Translations under genes and position numbers: made by a program
Assembly (NCBI GenBank): GCA_000403315.2
Contig: KE159636.1
Coordinates: 1,958,041 to 2,022,040, forward strand
Source: Lachnospiraceae bacterium A2
GTDB lineage: Bacteria > Bacillota > Clostridia > Lachnospirales > Lachnospiraceae
Direction: 5' to 3'
Length of the DNA: 64,000 nucleotides
Shown here: in pieces, positions 51,457 through 63,066 of the stretch
How positions within the stretch are numbered: the stretch's first letter is position 1
How the letters are laid out: each line of letters opens with the position of its first letter
Notes under the pieces: model-generated
The model's database searches: none
The model's input: the letters and a program-made list of their open reading frames with translations, nothing else
Told to the model about the DNA's origin: nothing

Positions 51457-51610
51457 CGGCAGGCAGGACATGGATTTGTAAGGGCGGGAAAGCAAAAAGC
51501 CATGGCAGATGTTTTTGCCATGTGTTTTCGTAAAGCATAAGAAAAATGGATGGCAGATACTTTTTTTCTTTGGACTTGCATAAGATGTAAGAAAAAAGAC
51601 TGGGGAACTT

Positions 51611-52243
51611 ATGAAAAAAGTATTGCATTTATCTTGGAAAGAAAGGAGGAGCCTGACCGGGAACCAGTCCATGTGGATAAAAGTGATGAAGGCTTTCCTC
51701 CTGCTTTCCTTCGTGGCGGGCATTTTTGCGGCAAATCTCATGGGAAGGGAGGCAGTTTCCAATGCAGGCGTGCTAAATGACTATTTTATTGAGAAGTTCC
51801 AGTATACCAAAGTAAATGGGCAAAACCTGTTTTTCTATATTATGGGGGAACGGGTTCCCCTGCTGCTGTTATTGCTTTTCCTGATTTTTACCGTGCTTGG
51901 GATCCTTGGGGGAATCCTTTTGCTGGGGTGGCAGGGATTTTCCGTTGGGTTTATGCTTTCCACCGGAATTGCCAAGTATGGGGGGAAGGGAATCCTGTTG
52001 GTCTTAGGGGGCCTGTTTCCCCATTATTTTTTCTACCTTCCAGTTTATATCGGCTACTGCTGCGTTGCCGTGGTCTTGCGCCAGCGGCTGCGGGGGGAAG
52101 GGGGCGTGATGCCGGACCGCAGGCTGGTGTATGGCATGGGGATATTTGCTGCGTTCGTTCTGCTGGCCATGTTTGCTGCTGGGATTTTTCTGGAAAGCTA
52201 TGTGAATCCGGCAATCTTAAAAAATATATTGAAAGTATTTTAA
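51611..52243 (+). CDS. spoIIM: Stage II sporulation protein M
   Basis: The 210-residue membrane protein has about five helices (residues 27-45, 76-100, 107-130, 135-155 and 175-195) and the SpoIIM pattern F-S-V-G-F-M-L-S. With SpoIID and SpoIIP it drives septal wall removal during engulfment. The ribosome site is weak (GGGG). It is flanked by the Nudix and xerD genes. Confidence 0.9.
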   Translation: MKKVLHLSWKERRSLTGNQSMWIKVMKAFLLLSFVAGIFAANLMGREAVSNAGVLNDYFIEKFQYTKVNGQNLFFYIMGERVPLLLLLLFLIFTVLGILGGILLLGWQGFSVGFMLSTGIAKYGGKGILLVLGGLFPHYFFYLPVYIGYCCVAVVLRQRLRGEGGVMPDRRLVYGMGIFAAFVLLAMFAAGIFLESYVNPAILKNILKVF

Positions 52244-52356
52244 TTAATTGGTTGCTTTTCTTGCAGGATGTTATTATAATGCATAAAGTATGGCAGTGTG
52301 CCCCGCAGTTTTGCGCCCACTGCCCACCAGGCATGGTACGGGAAGGGAGCAAGATT

Positions 52357-53238
52357 ATGATATGTGAGATTCAAGGATTTGTTCAGTATATGAGGGAAGT
52401 ACGCAGGACTTCGGAGAATACAGCAGTGTCTTATGAAAGGGACTTGCGGAATATGGAGCAGTTTTTTCAGGGGCAGGGAATCAGTGAAGCAGGGCAGGTT
52501 ACCACAACGCTTCTGAATTCCTATATTTTATTTCAGGAAAGGCAGGGGAGGAAGCCGGCAACTATTTCAAGGAGCATTGCCGCGCTGAAAGCTTTTTTCC
52601 ACTATCTGCACCGGGAAGGGTACATAGCCGAGGACGTGGCGGAGAGCATAAAGGCTCCAAAAGTGGAGAAAAAGGCGCCTGCGGTCCTGACAAAAGAAGA
52701 AACGGTGCGCCTGCTGGAAGAAGCAAAGGGGAGGACGCCAAAGGGGCTGCGGGACAGGGCTATGCTGGAGCTTTTATATGCCACTGGAATCCGGGTATCA
52801 GAACTGATTTCCCTTGAGGTATCAGATGTAAATTTGGAAATGGAATATATTACTTGCAGGGACGGGAACAAAGAGCGGATTGTCCCATTTGGAAGGGTAG
52901 CAAAGCAGGCGCTGGAAGCCTATTTAAAGGATGGGCGCCCGGGGCTGACAGCGGAAGGGAGCGCCTGCCTATTTACCAATTGCTCCGGCCGTGCTATGAG
53001 CCGCCAGGGGTTCTGGAAGCTGGTAAAAACTTATGGCAGGAAAGCCGGGATTACTACGGAGCTTACGCCCCATACCCTGCGCCATTCCTTTGCCGTCCAT
53101 CTTGTCAGCAATGGGGCGGATCTCCATTCTGTCCAAGAGATGCTGGGTCATTCAGATATATCGACCACCCAGATGTATGCAAGGATGAGCAGGAACACTG
53201 TCCGGGAGGTTTATGCCAAGGCGCACCCAAGGAGTTAA
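52357..53238 (+). CDS. xerD: Tyrosine recombinase XerD
   Basis: The 293-residue recombinase resolves chromosome dimers at dif. It has the SAM-like N-domain and the catalytic set: Arg in A-T-G-I-R-V-S-E-L, Lys, H-T-L-R-H-S-F, G-H-S-D-I-S-T-T-Q-M-Y with nucleophile Tyr about 15 residues before the end. The frame is open upstream to 51928 within spoIIM, but ATG 52357 is preceded by GGAAGGG and gives the family length. Confidence 0.93.
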   Translation: MICEIQGFVQYMREVRRTSENTAVSYERDLRNMEQFFQGQGISEAGQVTTTLLNSYILFQERQGRKPATISRSIAALKAFFHYLHREGYIAEDVAESIKAPKVEKKAPAVLTKEETVRLLEEAKGRTPKGLRDRAMLELLYATGIRVSELISLEVSDVNLEMEYITCRDGNKERIVPFGRVAKQALEAYLKDGRPGLTAEGSACLFTNCSGRAMSRQGFWKLVKTYGRKAGITTELTPHTLRHSFAVHLVSNGADLHSVQEMLGHSDISTTQMYARMSRNTVREVYAKAHPRS

Positions 53239-53263
53239 AAGCCGGCATAGGCCATAATTTTAT

Positions 53264-53361
53264 GGGGCTGTCCCATTAAGAAACATGATATAAGGTATCG
53301 TTAATTTAAATCATTTTTCTATACGGTATCTTATATATGTTTTGCTTAGTGCAGCAGCCCC
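53264..53361. repeat. 98-bp hairpin element, GGGGCTG ends (copy 2)
   Basis: GGGGCTG (53264-53270) and CAGCCCC (53355-53361) enclose a long imperfect palindrome, AACATGATATAAGG versus its near-complement GGTATCTTATATATGTT. It fills the gap between convergent xerD and the DAHP synthase gene and may serve as a shared terminator. Ends and length resemble the element at 28757-28858. Confidence 0.7.
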
Positions 53362-53389
53362 TGTATTTGTGTGAAAGGTATTTATGCCG

Positions 53390-54421
53390 TTATCTATTCA
53401 TTTCTGCAATCTGGTAAAGGAGTTCTTCCGATTCTTCCCACCCTAGGCAGGGGTCAGTAATGGATTTTCCATATACATGTTCCCCAACTTTCTGGCAGCC
53501 GGGCTCAAGGTAGCTTTCAATCATTACGCCTTTTACGATGCCCTTAATTTCAGGGGAAATTTTCCGGTTGTGCATGATTTCCTTGACAATGCGGATTTGC
53601 TGTTCATATTGCTTGTTGGAGTTGGAATGGTTGGCGTCAATAATGGCGGCAGGGTGCACAAGATCCATCTGCCCGTACATCCCTATTAAGCGTTCCAGGT
53701 CCTCATAATGGTAATTGGGGATGCAGACCCCGCGTTTGTTGACAGCCCCCCGCAGGACTACATGGGTCAGGGGGTTGCCGGTAGTGCTGACTTCATGCCC
53801 GCGGAACACAAAATGGTGCGGGTGCTGCCCTGCATAGACGGAGTTGAGCATAACGGAAAAGTCCCCGCTGGTGGGGTTTTTCATCCCGGCAGGCACATCG
53901 AAGCCGCTGACAGTCAGGCGGTGGTGCTGGTCCTCGACGGAACGCGCCCCAATGGCGACATAAGAAAGCAAATCTTCCACATAAGGCCAGTTTTCCGGGT
54001 AAAGCATTTCGTCCGCTGAGGAGAGGCCGCTTTCTTCCAGCGCACGGATATGCATTTTGCGCATGGCAACCAGCCCTGCCAGCATGTCAGGCCTTTTTTC
54101 CGGGTCTGGCTGGTGGGCAATCCCTTTGTAGCCTTCCCCGGTAGTGCGGGGCTTGTTGGTGTAAATCCGCGGGACTATCACCAACTGGTCGGCTACCTTT
54201 TCCTGGACCCTGCACAGGCGGCTGATGTAATCGCAGACAGAATCCTCGTTGTCTGCGGAACAGGGGCCTATGATGACAAGGAATTTGTCAGACGCCCCGG
54301 TGATGATGTCCTGCACCAATTGGTCGCGCCTGGCTTTTGCCTGGGCGGCGGCTGGGGATAAGGCATATTCTGCCCGGATTTCTTCCGGGCTGGGAAGTTC
54401 TTTTAAAAATGTAAAACTCAT
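53390..54421 (-). CDS. aroF: 3-deoxy-7-phosphoheptulonate (DAHP) synthase, class I
   Basis: The 343-residue enzyme joins phosphoenolpyruvate and erythrose 4-phosphate, the first step of the shikimate pathway. Motifs: I-I-G-P-C-S-A (residues about 49-55), P-R-I-Y-T-N-K-P-R-T, G-A-R-S-V-E-D-Q-H-H-R and D-A-N-H-S-N-S-N-K. It is of the AroFGH type, with N-terminal segment for feedback control. AAAGGAG precedes the ATG. It is 69 bases downstream of aroE and likely co-transcribed. Confidence 0.95.
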   Translation of the reverse strand: MSFTFLKELPSPEEIRAEYALSPAAAQAKARRDQLVQDIITGASDKFLVIIGPCSADNEDSVCDYISRLCRVQEKVADQLVIVPRIYTNKPRTTGEGYKGIAHQPDPEKRPDMLAGLVAMRKMHIRALEESGLSSADEMLYPENWPYVEDLLSYVAIGARSVEDQHHRLTVSGFDVPAGMKNPTSGDFSVMLNSVYAGQHPHHFVFRGHEVSTTGNPLTHVVLRGAVNKRGVCIPNYHYEDLERLIGMYGQMDLVHPAAIIDANHSNSNKQYEQQIRIVKEIMHNRKISPEIKGIVKGVMIESYLEPGCQKVGEHVYGKSITDPCLGWEESEELLYQIAEMNR

Positions 54422-54490
54422 GGTATTTTCTCCTTTTATAGGTAGGTTTATGGTAACGGCAAAAGCCGTGGTACAGCTTTTGGGGTTGCT

Positions 54491-55369
54491 TTAGGCGTTG
54501 CCGGCGGAAAAATACAGTTCCTTTATATGTTCCACAGGCATTTCCTGCCCGGTCCAGCAGCGGAAGGCTTCCGCCCCCTGGTACAGCAGCATGTACAGGC
54601 CGTTGAAGCAGGGGCAGCCCATGGATTTTGCCTGCTTCATCAGCATGGTTTCCCGTGGGTTGTAGATAATGTCGGAAACAACCAGCCCGGGGTGCAGCAT
54701 GGAACTGTCCGGGACAGGGCTGCAGCCAGCGTCCGGGGCCATCCCTACGCTGGTGGCATTTGTTAAGATGGCGCTGCCTGCAAGGCTTTCTGCAAGCTGG
54801 GAAGGGTTTTCGATATCCAAAAGGCGGATATGGCAGCCAGTTTCTTCCCCAAGGCGTTTGCAGAATTCTCCGGTTTTATCCCAGGAACTGTTTTTCCGCT
54901 TGAACATGTCGATGGCCCGGACGCCGTCTAAGGCTGCCTGCACGCAGATGGCAGTGGCCGCGCCCCCGGCTCCCAGCAAAGTCATTTTTTTCCCTGTTAT
55001 GGTATGCCCAGCGTCCGCCACAGAACGCATATACCCAATGCCGTCGGTAGTGTGGCCCACCAGACGGCCGTCGGTTACCATTACGGTATTGACGGAGCCG
55101 GCAAGCCTTGCCGCCGGGGTCAGTTCGTCCAGCAGGGGCAGGATCTGTATTTTTAGGGGCATAGTCAGGTTAAAGCCGCGGATGCCCGCGGCGGTAAGCC
55201 CCTTTACGGCAGTTTCCAATTCCTCCGGCTTCACGTCAAAGGCCAGGTAAGCATAGTCAAGCCCAAGGCAGCGGAAGGCTTCGTTGTGCATTTGGGGGGA
55301 AATGCTGTGCGCCACCGGGCTGCCTAAAAGCGCTGTAAGCTTAGTTTTTCCTGTAATTTCATAAGTCAT
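54491..55369 (-). CDS. aroE: Shikimate dehydrogenase
   Basis: The 292-residue NADP-dependent enzyme reduces 3-dehydroshikimate. It shows G-S-P-V-A-H-S-I-S-P-Q-M-H-N at the substrate site, catalytic Lys in T-M-P-L-K and L-L-G-A-G-G-A-A-T-A-I for the cofactor. ATG at 55369 is preceded by GGGTGA; a GTG at 55378 would add three residues. It is transcribed divergently from aroD. Confidence 0.95.
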   Translation of the reverse strand: MTYEITGKTKLTALLGSPVAHSISPQMHNEAFRCLGLDYAYLAFDVKPEELETAVKGLTAAGIRGFNLTMPLKIQILPLLDELTPAARLAGSVNTVMVTDGRLVGHTTDGIGYMRSVADAGHTITGKKMTLLGAGGAATAICVQAALDGVRAIDMFKRKNSSWDKTGEFCKRLGEETGCHIRLLDIENPSQLAESLAGSAILTNATSVGMAPDAGCSPVPDSSMLHPGLVVSDIIYNPRETMLMKQAKSMGCPCFNGLYMLLYQGAEAFRCWTGQEMPVEHIKELYFSAGNA

Positions 55370-55402
55370 ATGGTTCACCCGTTTCTGTTTTTTACCTTAA
55401 AT

Positions 55403-55431
55403 ATCTTAAATGATTCTAAAAAATATGTCAA
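55403..55431 (-). promoter_or_regulatory. SigA-type promoter of aroE and DAHP synthase (minus)
   Basis: On minus: TTGACA (55431-55426), 17 nt, TAAGAT (55408-55403). Its -35 is four bases from the -35 of the aroD promoter, so the two face away from each other. Confidence 0.75.
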
Positions 55432-55435
55432 TGGC

Positions 55436-55464
55436 TTGCAACCTTTGGGTTTTTGGGTTATACT
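55436..55464 (+). promoter_or_regulatory. SigA-type promoter of aroD
   Basis: TTGCAA (55436-55441), 17 nt, TATACT (55459-55464). The aroD ATG is only 8 bases after the -10 and has no ribosome site, which points to a leaderless transcript. Confidence 0.75.
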
Positions 55465-55472
55465 GTTACATT

Positions 55473-56252
55473 ATGGAAGAAAAACTGGAATTGAAATCAT
55501 ATAAAATAGGAACTGGCAAGCCCCTGATCTGCGTCCCGGTTGTGGGAAGGCAGAAGGAAGAAATTTTAGGGGAAGCGAAAGAGATTGTCAGGCAGGGGGC
55601 AGCTATTTTGGAGTGGCGGATGGACTGGTACAGCCAGATCAGCGACTGGGGATGTACACAGGAAGTCCTGCAGGAATTGGCGGCGTTCTGCAAAAATACC
55701 ATAGTATTGTGCACCTTCCGCACGAAGCAGCAAGGCGGGGAACGGGAGATTTCAGAACAAGAGTATTGTGCGCTGCTTTCCGGCATTGCCAAATGCGGTT
55801 GCGCAGATTTGGTGGACGTGGAGCCTGCAGGGCTTTCAGACCCGGAAGGGGTAGTGGCAGGCCTGCATCAGCAGGGCATTGCCGTACTTGCATCCCAGCA
55901 TTACTTTTCCCATACCCCGAAGGCTGTGGATATTGAAGGGGATTTGTGCCGGATGAAGGAATTAGGGGCGGACATTGGGAAAGTGGCGGTAATGCCCCAG
56001 CAAAATACGGATGTGCTGCGCCTGATGGAGGCCACCATGCATGTGAAGGGGCGGTACCCGGATTATCCGGTGGTAACAATGGCAATGGGCAGGATGGGGC
56101 TTCTTTCCCGCATCAGCGGGCAGATATTCGGTTCCTGCATTACCTTTGGGACGCTGGGGAAGGCTTCCGCGCCTGGACAGCTCCCTATGGCAGAGGTGGC
56201 GGCAATCCTTGACAGGATCGCAGAAAGCTTGGAGTATAAGGATGAAACATAA
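55473..56252 (+). CDS. aroD: 3-dehydroquinate dehydratase, type I
   Basis: The 259-residue class I enzyme converts 3-dehydroquinate to 3-dehydroshikimate through a Lys Schiff base. It starts I-C-V-P-V-V-G after a short lead, has E-W-R-M-D near residue 46 (typical E-W-R-x-D), a catalytic His-Lys set in the second half (I-G-K-V-A-V-M-P) and P-x-M-A-M-G-like V-T-M-A-M-G. ATG 55473 is used without any Shine-Dalgarno site. It overlaps aroK by 11 bases. Confidence 0.93.
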   Translation: MEEKLELKSYKIGTGKPLICVPVVGRQKEEILGEAKEIVRQGAAILEWRMDWYSQISDWGCTQEVLQELAAFCKNTIVLCTFRTKQQGGEREISEQEYCALLSGIAKCGCADLVDVEPAGLSDPEGVVAGLHQQGIAVLASQHYFSHTPKAVDIEGDLCRMKELGADIGKVAVMPQQNTDVLRLMEATMHVKGRYPDYPVVTMAMGRMGLLSRISGQIFGSCITFGTLGKASAPGQLPMAEVAAILDRIAESLEYKDET

Positions 56253-56751
56253 CATATATTTGACAGGGTTTATGGGGACAGGCAAAAGCACGGTTTCCCG
56301 TATCCTTGCAGGTGCGTTGGGATTTGAGGAAATTGATACGGATGCAGAGATTGCAAGGCAGCAGGGCAGGAGCATCAAAGAAATTTTTGCAGCGGAAGGG
56401 GAGGGCTATTTCCGCAGCCTTGAAACAGGGCTGCTCAGGCAGATGCAGGGACAGGGGCATAAAGTCATATCCTGCGGGGGCGGGATGGTCCTGCGGAAAG
56501 AAAATATTTCGCTGATGAAGGAAAATGGGCTGGTGGTCCTACTGACAGCCGAACCGGAAACGGTTTTTGCAAGGGTGAGCCGGAATTCAGGGCGTCCGTT
56601 GCTGGAGGGGAAGATGGACGTAGGCCATATCCGGGAGTTATTGGAGCAGAGAAGGCCTTATTATGAGGAGGCAGGGGAGCTTGTTGTGAAGACAGACGGC
56701 CGTTCCCCAGAAGAAATTTCAGAGGAAATTAAAAAAAATTGGATTTTTTGA
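56242..56751 (+). CDS. aroK: Shikimate kinase
   Basis: The 169-residue enzyme phosphorylates shikimate. Walker A is G-F-M-G-T-G-K-S-T (residues about 9-17), substrate residues are in D-T-D (near 34) and G-G-G-M-V-L. Starts within the end of aroD behind GGAG, so translation is coupled. The frame extends upstream to 56146 only inside aroD. Confidence 0.94.
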   Translation: MKHNIYLTGFMGTGKSTVSRILAGALGFEEIDTDAEIARQQGRSIKEIFAAEGEGYFRSLETGLLRQMQGQGHKVISCGGGMVLRKENISLMKENGLVVLLTAEPETVFARVSRNSGRPLLEGKMDVGHIRELLEQRRPYYEEAGELVVKTDGRSPEEISEEIKKNWIF

Positions 56752-56761
56752 AAAAAACCTT

Positions 56762-56790
56762 TTGCTTTTTTGAAAAAAGTGTGTTATAAT
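56762..56790 (+). promoter_or_regulatory. Promoter of the tRNA gene
   Basis: TTGCTT (56762-56767), 17 nt, consensus TATAAT (56785-56790), 29 bases before the tRNA. Confidence 0.65.
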
Positions 56791-56818
56791 TTCACCGTTG
56801 CTAAAAATAGCAGGTTAT

Positions 56819-56890
56819 GCACCCATAGTTTAACGGATAAAATACCAGATTCCGGTTCTGGGGCTGGGGGTTCGATTCCCTCTGGGTGTA
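56819..56890 (+). tRNA. tRNA-Arg, anticodon CCG
   Basis: The 72-nt gene folds fully: acceptor GCACCCA/TGGGTGT (one G-U), D-stem GTTT/AAAT, anticodon stem CCAGA/TCTGG with loop TTCCGGT giving anticodon CCG, and T-stem GGGGG/CCCTC with loop TTCGATT. The discriminator is A and no CCA is encoded, so CCA must be added after transcription. It reads the CGG codon. Confidence 0.93.
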
Positions 56891-56975
56891 TTTGGAACTT
56901 TTGTACCGCTGTATGCTGGCAGGAAACAGGCCGGGTATGGCTGAACTATATAGATGAATTGAATAAGGAGCAAAT

Positions 56976-58187
56976 ATGAATTTTTTTGATAAAGAAGAAA
57001 ATCGCGAATTAATGTCTGAAAATAGAGTTATTATAGATAAGATTACAGAATTTTTAAAGAGAAATGTGAAATATGTATCAAAAAGTGCAATGATAGTTGC
57101 ATTGGCATCCGTCCTGATGCTGACAGGATGCAATGAGCCCAAAGAAAATGGCGGGCAGGAGAAAGCCCAGACGGAACAGGGACAAACCCCAGCCCCTACA
57201 GAAGAAGCTGGGCAGCCAGAAGTGAAGAATGACGAATATGAAGTGGACGCCCATCCAGAAGTGAAGGAATTGGTTTCCACTTATTATAATTCTTACGCAG
57301 CAGGGGATATTGACAAGCTTCTGGCAATTACCCAGTCTCTTTCTGATATGGAAAAAAGCTATGTTAAGATGATGAACGAGTATGTGGAGAGTTACAGTGA
57401 CGTAACCTGCTATACGAAGGAAGGGTTAGAAGAAGGCTCTTTTATGGTGTCCGCAACTTTTAACATGAATTGCACCGGCGTAGAAGGCGGGCTGCCAGGC
57501 ATGGACTTTTTCTATATCAGAACGGATAAGGACGGCAAGATTTACATTGATAACCGCTACAGTTCCTTTAACCGCAATATTAAGGAGCAGGAAACTGAGC
57601 CGGAAGTAGATGCTTTGATTGAAGAATTTGAAGGCGGGGAAGACGTCCAGAAGCTCCGCAATGAATTTCAGGAAAAATATGACGCGGCGGTGGCAGGAAA
57701 TGAGAATTTAAAGCAGATGGCCAATACCGTTTCAGAAGCAATCAAGCAGTGGAAGGATTCCTACAAGCCGGAGGAAGAACAGAAAGAAGAACAGAAGGAA
57801 GATACCGAAAAGAAAGAGAATAATAAAAAGAAAAATAAAAAGAAGAATAATAAAAAGAAAGAAGAAGATAAGCCTGCAGAGGGAACAGAAGCAAAGGCAG
57901 AAGAACCTGCTGAAAACCAGGAACAGGCTTCAAGCGAGGAGCCCAAGGAGGAAACCCCGCAGGAAGATACCACTCCCGAAATTAATTATGTGCCGGAAGG
58001 GAAAGTCCTGACTGCCACCAACAGATATAACGTGCGTAAGTCCATGAACGAATCCGCAGATTTGGTTGGGACGACAGAGGAAGGCGACAGCATTACAGTA
58101 GTCTTAAGCTACGCGGAAGGCTGGACAAAGGTTGAGTGGAATGGGCAGACAGGTTATATCAGGACTGATTTGCTGCTGAACAATTAA
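56976..58187 (+). CDS. Lipoprotein with SH3-like domain
   Basis: The 403-residue protein has a lipobox L-M-L-T-G-C at about residues 46-51, behind an unusually long 35-residue charged N-terminal part. A globular domain (about 95-250), a low-complexity Glu/Lys/Asn tract (about 270-335) and a C-terminal bacterial SH3 domain (Y-N-V-R-K-S-M-N-E-S-A-D-L-V-G-T, ending W-N-G-Q-T-G-Y-I-R) follow. SH3 domains of this type bind cell wall. GGAG lies before ATG 56976; a later start at 57012 would give a more usual signal. Confidence 0.8.
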   Translation: MNFFDKEENRELMSENRVIIDKITEFLKRNVKYVSKSAMIVALASVLMLTGCNEPKENGGQEKAQTEQGQTPAPTEEAGQPEVKNDEYEVDAHPEVKELVSTYYNSYAAGDIDKLLAITQSLSDMEKSYVKMMNEYVESYSDVTCYTKEGLEEGSFMVSATFNMNCTGVEGGLPGMDFFYIRTDKDGKIYIDNRYSSFNRNIKEQETEPEVDALIEEFEGGEDVQKLRNEFQEKYDAAVAGNENLKQMANTVSEAIKQWKDSYKPEEEQKEEQKEDTEKKENNKKKNKKKNNKKKEEDKPAEGTEAKAEEPAENQEQASSEEPKEETPQEDTTPEINYVPEGKVLTATNRYNVRKSMNESADLVGTTEEGDSITVVLSYAEGWTKVEWNGQTGYIRTDLLLNN

Positions 58188-58232
58188 AGGAAGAAACGCG
58201 ATAGTACAGCTTAGGAGTTATGGAGCATAGAA

Positions 58233-58266
58233 GGGAGAATTGCTTGGAAAGGCAGTTCTCCTTTTT
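58233..58266 (+). terminator. Terminator of the lipoprotein gene
   Basis: GGAGAATTGC (58234-58243) pairs with GCAGTTCTCC (58252-58261), one G-U pair, then TTTTT. A second hairpin without U-tract, GGCAGGCT / AGCCTGCC, follows at 58285-58319. Confidence 0.85.
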
Positions 58267-58392
58267 CCGCATTGGGGCTTTCAGGGCAGGCTTTCGCTTG
58301 TATAAGCGTGTAGCCTGCCACCATAAAATACCTGAATAAAAAAAACAGAATATCCCACCCTAATAGGAAACAAACGGTATTAGGAGGGAATT

Positions 58393-58824
58393 ATGCATAA
58401 TTATCAGGAAATCAATGTGCTGAAGGAAACGAGGAAAAATGCATCCATGGCGATCAATGCCATAGACACGCTGATGGGAAAAATTTACAATCAGGAATTT
58501 GCGTATGAACTGACTGCCCAGCGGAACCGCTTCCGGGATTTTGAGCGGAAGGCGGAAGCAGGGCTGTGGGAGCATGGGCTGATGGCAAGGCAGTCCCCTT
58601 TGGGGAAGGCTATGCTCTGGGGATCCATTCAGGCCAATACCATGCTGAATATCAGCACGCCGCATGTAGCGGATATGATGATACAGGGCAATACCAGAGG
58701 GATTACGGAACTTTTAAAAGTGAAGCATAACAATAAAAATACAGGAAGCTTTGCCAATGAGCTGGCAGAGGAATTAATGGATTTTGAGGAAGAAAATATT
58801 GAGCGGTTAAAGCGGTTTTTATAA
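58393..58824 (+). CDS. Helical protein of unknown function
   Basis: The 143-residue soluble protein is predicted to be almost wholly alpha-helical and carries many Met, Asn and Glu residues. The pattern M-L-W-G-S-I-Q-A-N-T-M-L-N-I-S-T-P-H-V-A-D-M-M-I-Q-G-N-T-R-G-I resembles a ferritin-like or spore-coat-associated helical family in Clostridia, but I cannot name it. TAGGAGG precedes the ATG. It sits between the lipoprotein and pseudouridine-synthase genes. Confidence 0.7.
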   Translation: MHNYQEINVLKETRKNASMAINAIDTLMGKIYNQEFAYELTAQRNRFRDFERKAEAGLWEHGLMARQSPLGKAMLWGSIQANTMLNISTPHVADMMIQGNTRGITELLKVKHNNKNTGSFANELAEELMDFEEENIERLKRFL

Positions 58825-58931
58825 GGGCTGCAGGAAACGGGGCAGGCAGGTTCGCAGCTTCGATGGCCGCGTCCGTGAAAGGGATATAGGATAAGCAGTT
58901 CAAATATTTTTAGGATAGTGGGGGATTGCAG

Positions 58932-61848
<2,917 letters not shown>

Positions 61849-61888
61849 TTTATATTCTAAACTTGATGACAGAAAGAAGGGAATAGTT

Positions 61889-62815
61889 ATGCCGATTAAG
61901 GTGCAGAGCGATTTGCCGGCAAAGGAAACGCTGGAGCGGGAAAATGTATTTACCATGGACGAGAAGCGGGCAATGCATCAGGATATCCGCCCCATTGAGG
62001 TGGGCATCCTGAATTTAATGCCCCTGAAGGAGGAAACGGAGCTGCAAATCCTCCGGGCGCTTTCCAATACCCCCTTGCAGGTGGACGTTACGTTTGTGGT
62101 AGCTGGCAGCCATGAGTCCCGCAATACCTCAAACAGCCACTTAAATAAATTTTACAACACCTTTGCCCAGGTCCGGGAGCAGAAGTTTGACGGTTTTATC
62201 ATAACCGGCGCCCCGGTGGAAAAAATCGGGTATGAGGAGGTGGATTATTGGGAAGAATTTGAACAAATCTGTGAGTGGACAAAGACCAATGTGACTTCCA
62301 CCATGCACCTTTGCTGGGGAGCCCAGGCAGGCCTGTACTACCATTATGGCATCCAGAAAGAAATGCTGGGGCAGAAAATGTTCGGCTTGTTTGAGCATAA
62401 GGTGAGGAACCGGAAAATCCCGTTAGTCCGGGGGTTTGACGATTATTTTATGGCGCCCCATTCCCGGCATACCCAAGTGCGGAAAGAGGATATTGAAAAG
62501 GAGCCGGACCTGACTGTCCTGGCAGAGTCAGAGGAGGCTGGCCCATACTTGATTATGGATACCACAGGGAAGAAAATTTTTGTGATGGGGCATCCGGAAT
62601 ACGATAGGGTTACCCTCCATTCGGAATACATACGGGATAAGGGGAAAGGCCTGGATATTCAGGTCCCTAAGAATTATTACGAGGGGGATGACTGTACCAT
62701 CCGGCCCAACCTGCAGTGGCGCGCCCATGCCAATACGCTGTACACCAATTGGCTGAATTATTATGTGTACCAGGCGACGCCCTATGAGTATACGGCAGTG
62801 CCGAAGAAAAGCTGA
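61889..62815 (+). CDS. metA: Homoserine O-acetyltransferase, MetA type
   Basis: The 308-residue enzyme activates homoserine for methionine synthesis. The catalytic Cys is at C142 in H-L-C-W-G-A-Q-A and the His in M-G-H-P-E-Y. Residue 111 in T-G-A-P-V-E is Glu, which in this family selects acetyl-CoA; Gly there selects succinyl-CoA. The ATG at 61889 gives the standard M-P-I-K-V start; the frame opens at 61823 inside ligA. No SAM riboswitch is visible. Confidence 0.95.
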   Translation: MPIKVQSDLPAKETLERENVFTMDEKRAMHQDIRPIEVGILNLMPLKEETELQILRALSNTPLQVDVTFVVAGSHESRNTSNSHLNKFYNTFAQVREQKFDGFIITGAPVEKIGYEEVDYWEEFEQICEWTKTNVTSTMHLCWGAQAGLYYHYGIQKEMLGQKMFGLFEHKVRNRKIPLVRGFDDYFMAPHSRHTQVRKEDIEKEPDLTVLAESEEAGPYLIMDTTGKKIFVMGHPEYDRVTLHSEYIRDKGKGLDIQVPKNYYEGDDCTIRPNLQWRAHANTLYTNWLNYYVYQATPYEYTAVPKKS

Positions 62816-62835
62816 TAACGGGCTTTCATACTTAT

Positions 62836-62993
62836 ATTACTCCGGCGGTTAAATATCGATGTTTTTACTTGCCTAAATTTCCATCTGCTACGTTGTCATC
62901 TGTTGACGTAGCCCCGCTACGCCGCCTTCTTCCGCCTTGCAGATGAAAAATTATTCTGCGTAAAATTCGTCGACATTTAATCGCCGGAGTAAT
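62836..62993. repeat. 158-bp palindromic element, copy A
   Basis: The ends are a 26-bp terminal inverted repeat (62836-62861 and 62968-62993, 23 of 26 pairing) starting ATTACTCCGGCG. The core (about 62875-62960) begins AATTTCCATCTGCT and ends ATTCTGCG. The core is shared with 63321-63486, while the ends are not. Confidence 0.8.
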
Positions 62994-63019
62994 AGCAATA
63001 CGTCTTTCCTATAAGGGAA

Positions 63020-63052
63020 CAGAAAACAGGCTCCAAATGGGCCTGCTTTCTG
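63020..63052 (-). terminator. Hairpin after the small minus-strand gene
   Basis: CAGAAAACAGGC (63020-63031) pairs with GCCTGCTTTCTG (63041-63052) with one mismatch. It lies 15 bases past the stop of the minus-strand gene. Confidence 0.6.
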
Positions 63053-63066
63053 TAAGCAAAAAATGT

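Noticed and set aside
51928..52356. N-terminal extension of XerD
   Set aside because: The frame overlaps spoIIM and the ATG at 52357 has a ribosome site and gives the usual 293-residue length.
52357..53238. XerD-like gene as a phage or island integrase
   Set aside because: Its neighbours (Nudix, spoIIM) are a conserved chromosomal order, and no phage genes or attachment repeats are near.
61849..61888. SAM riboswitch upstream of metA
   Set aside because: Only 40 bases separate ligA and metA, too few for such a riboswitch.
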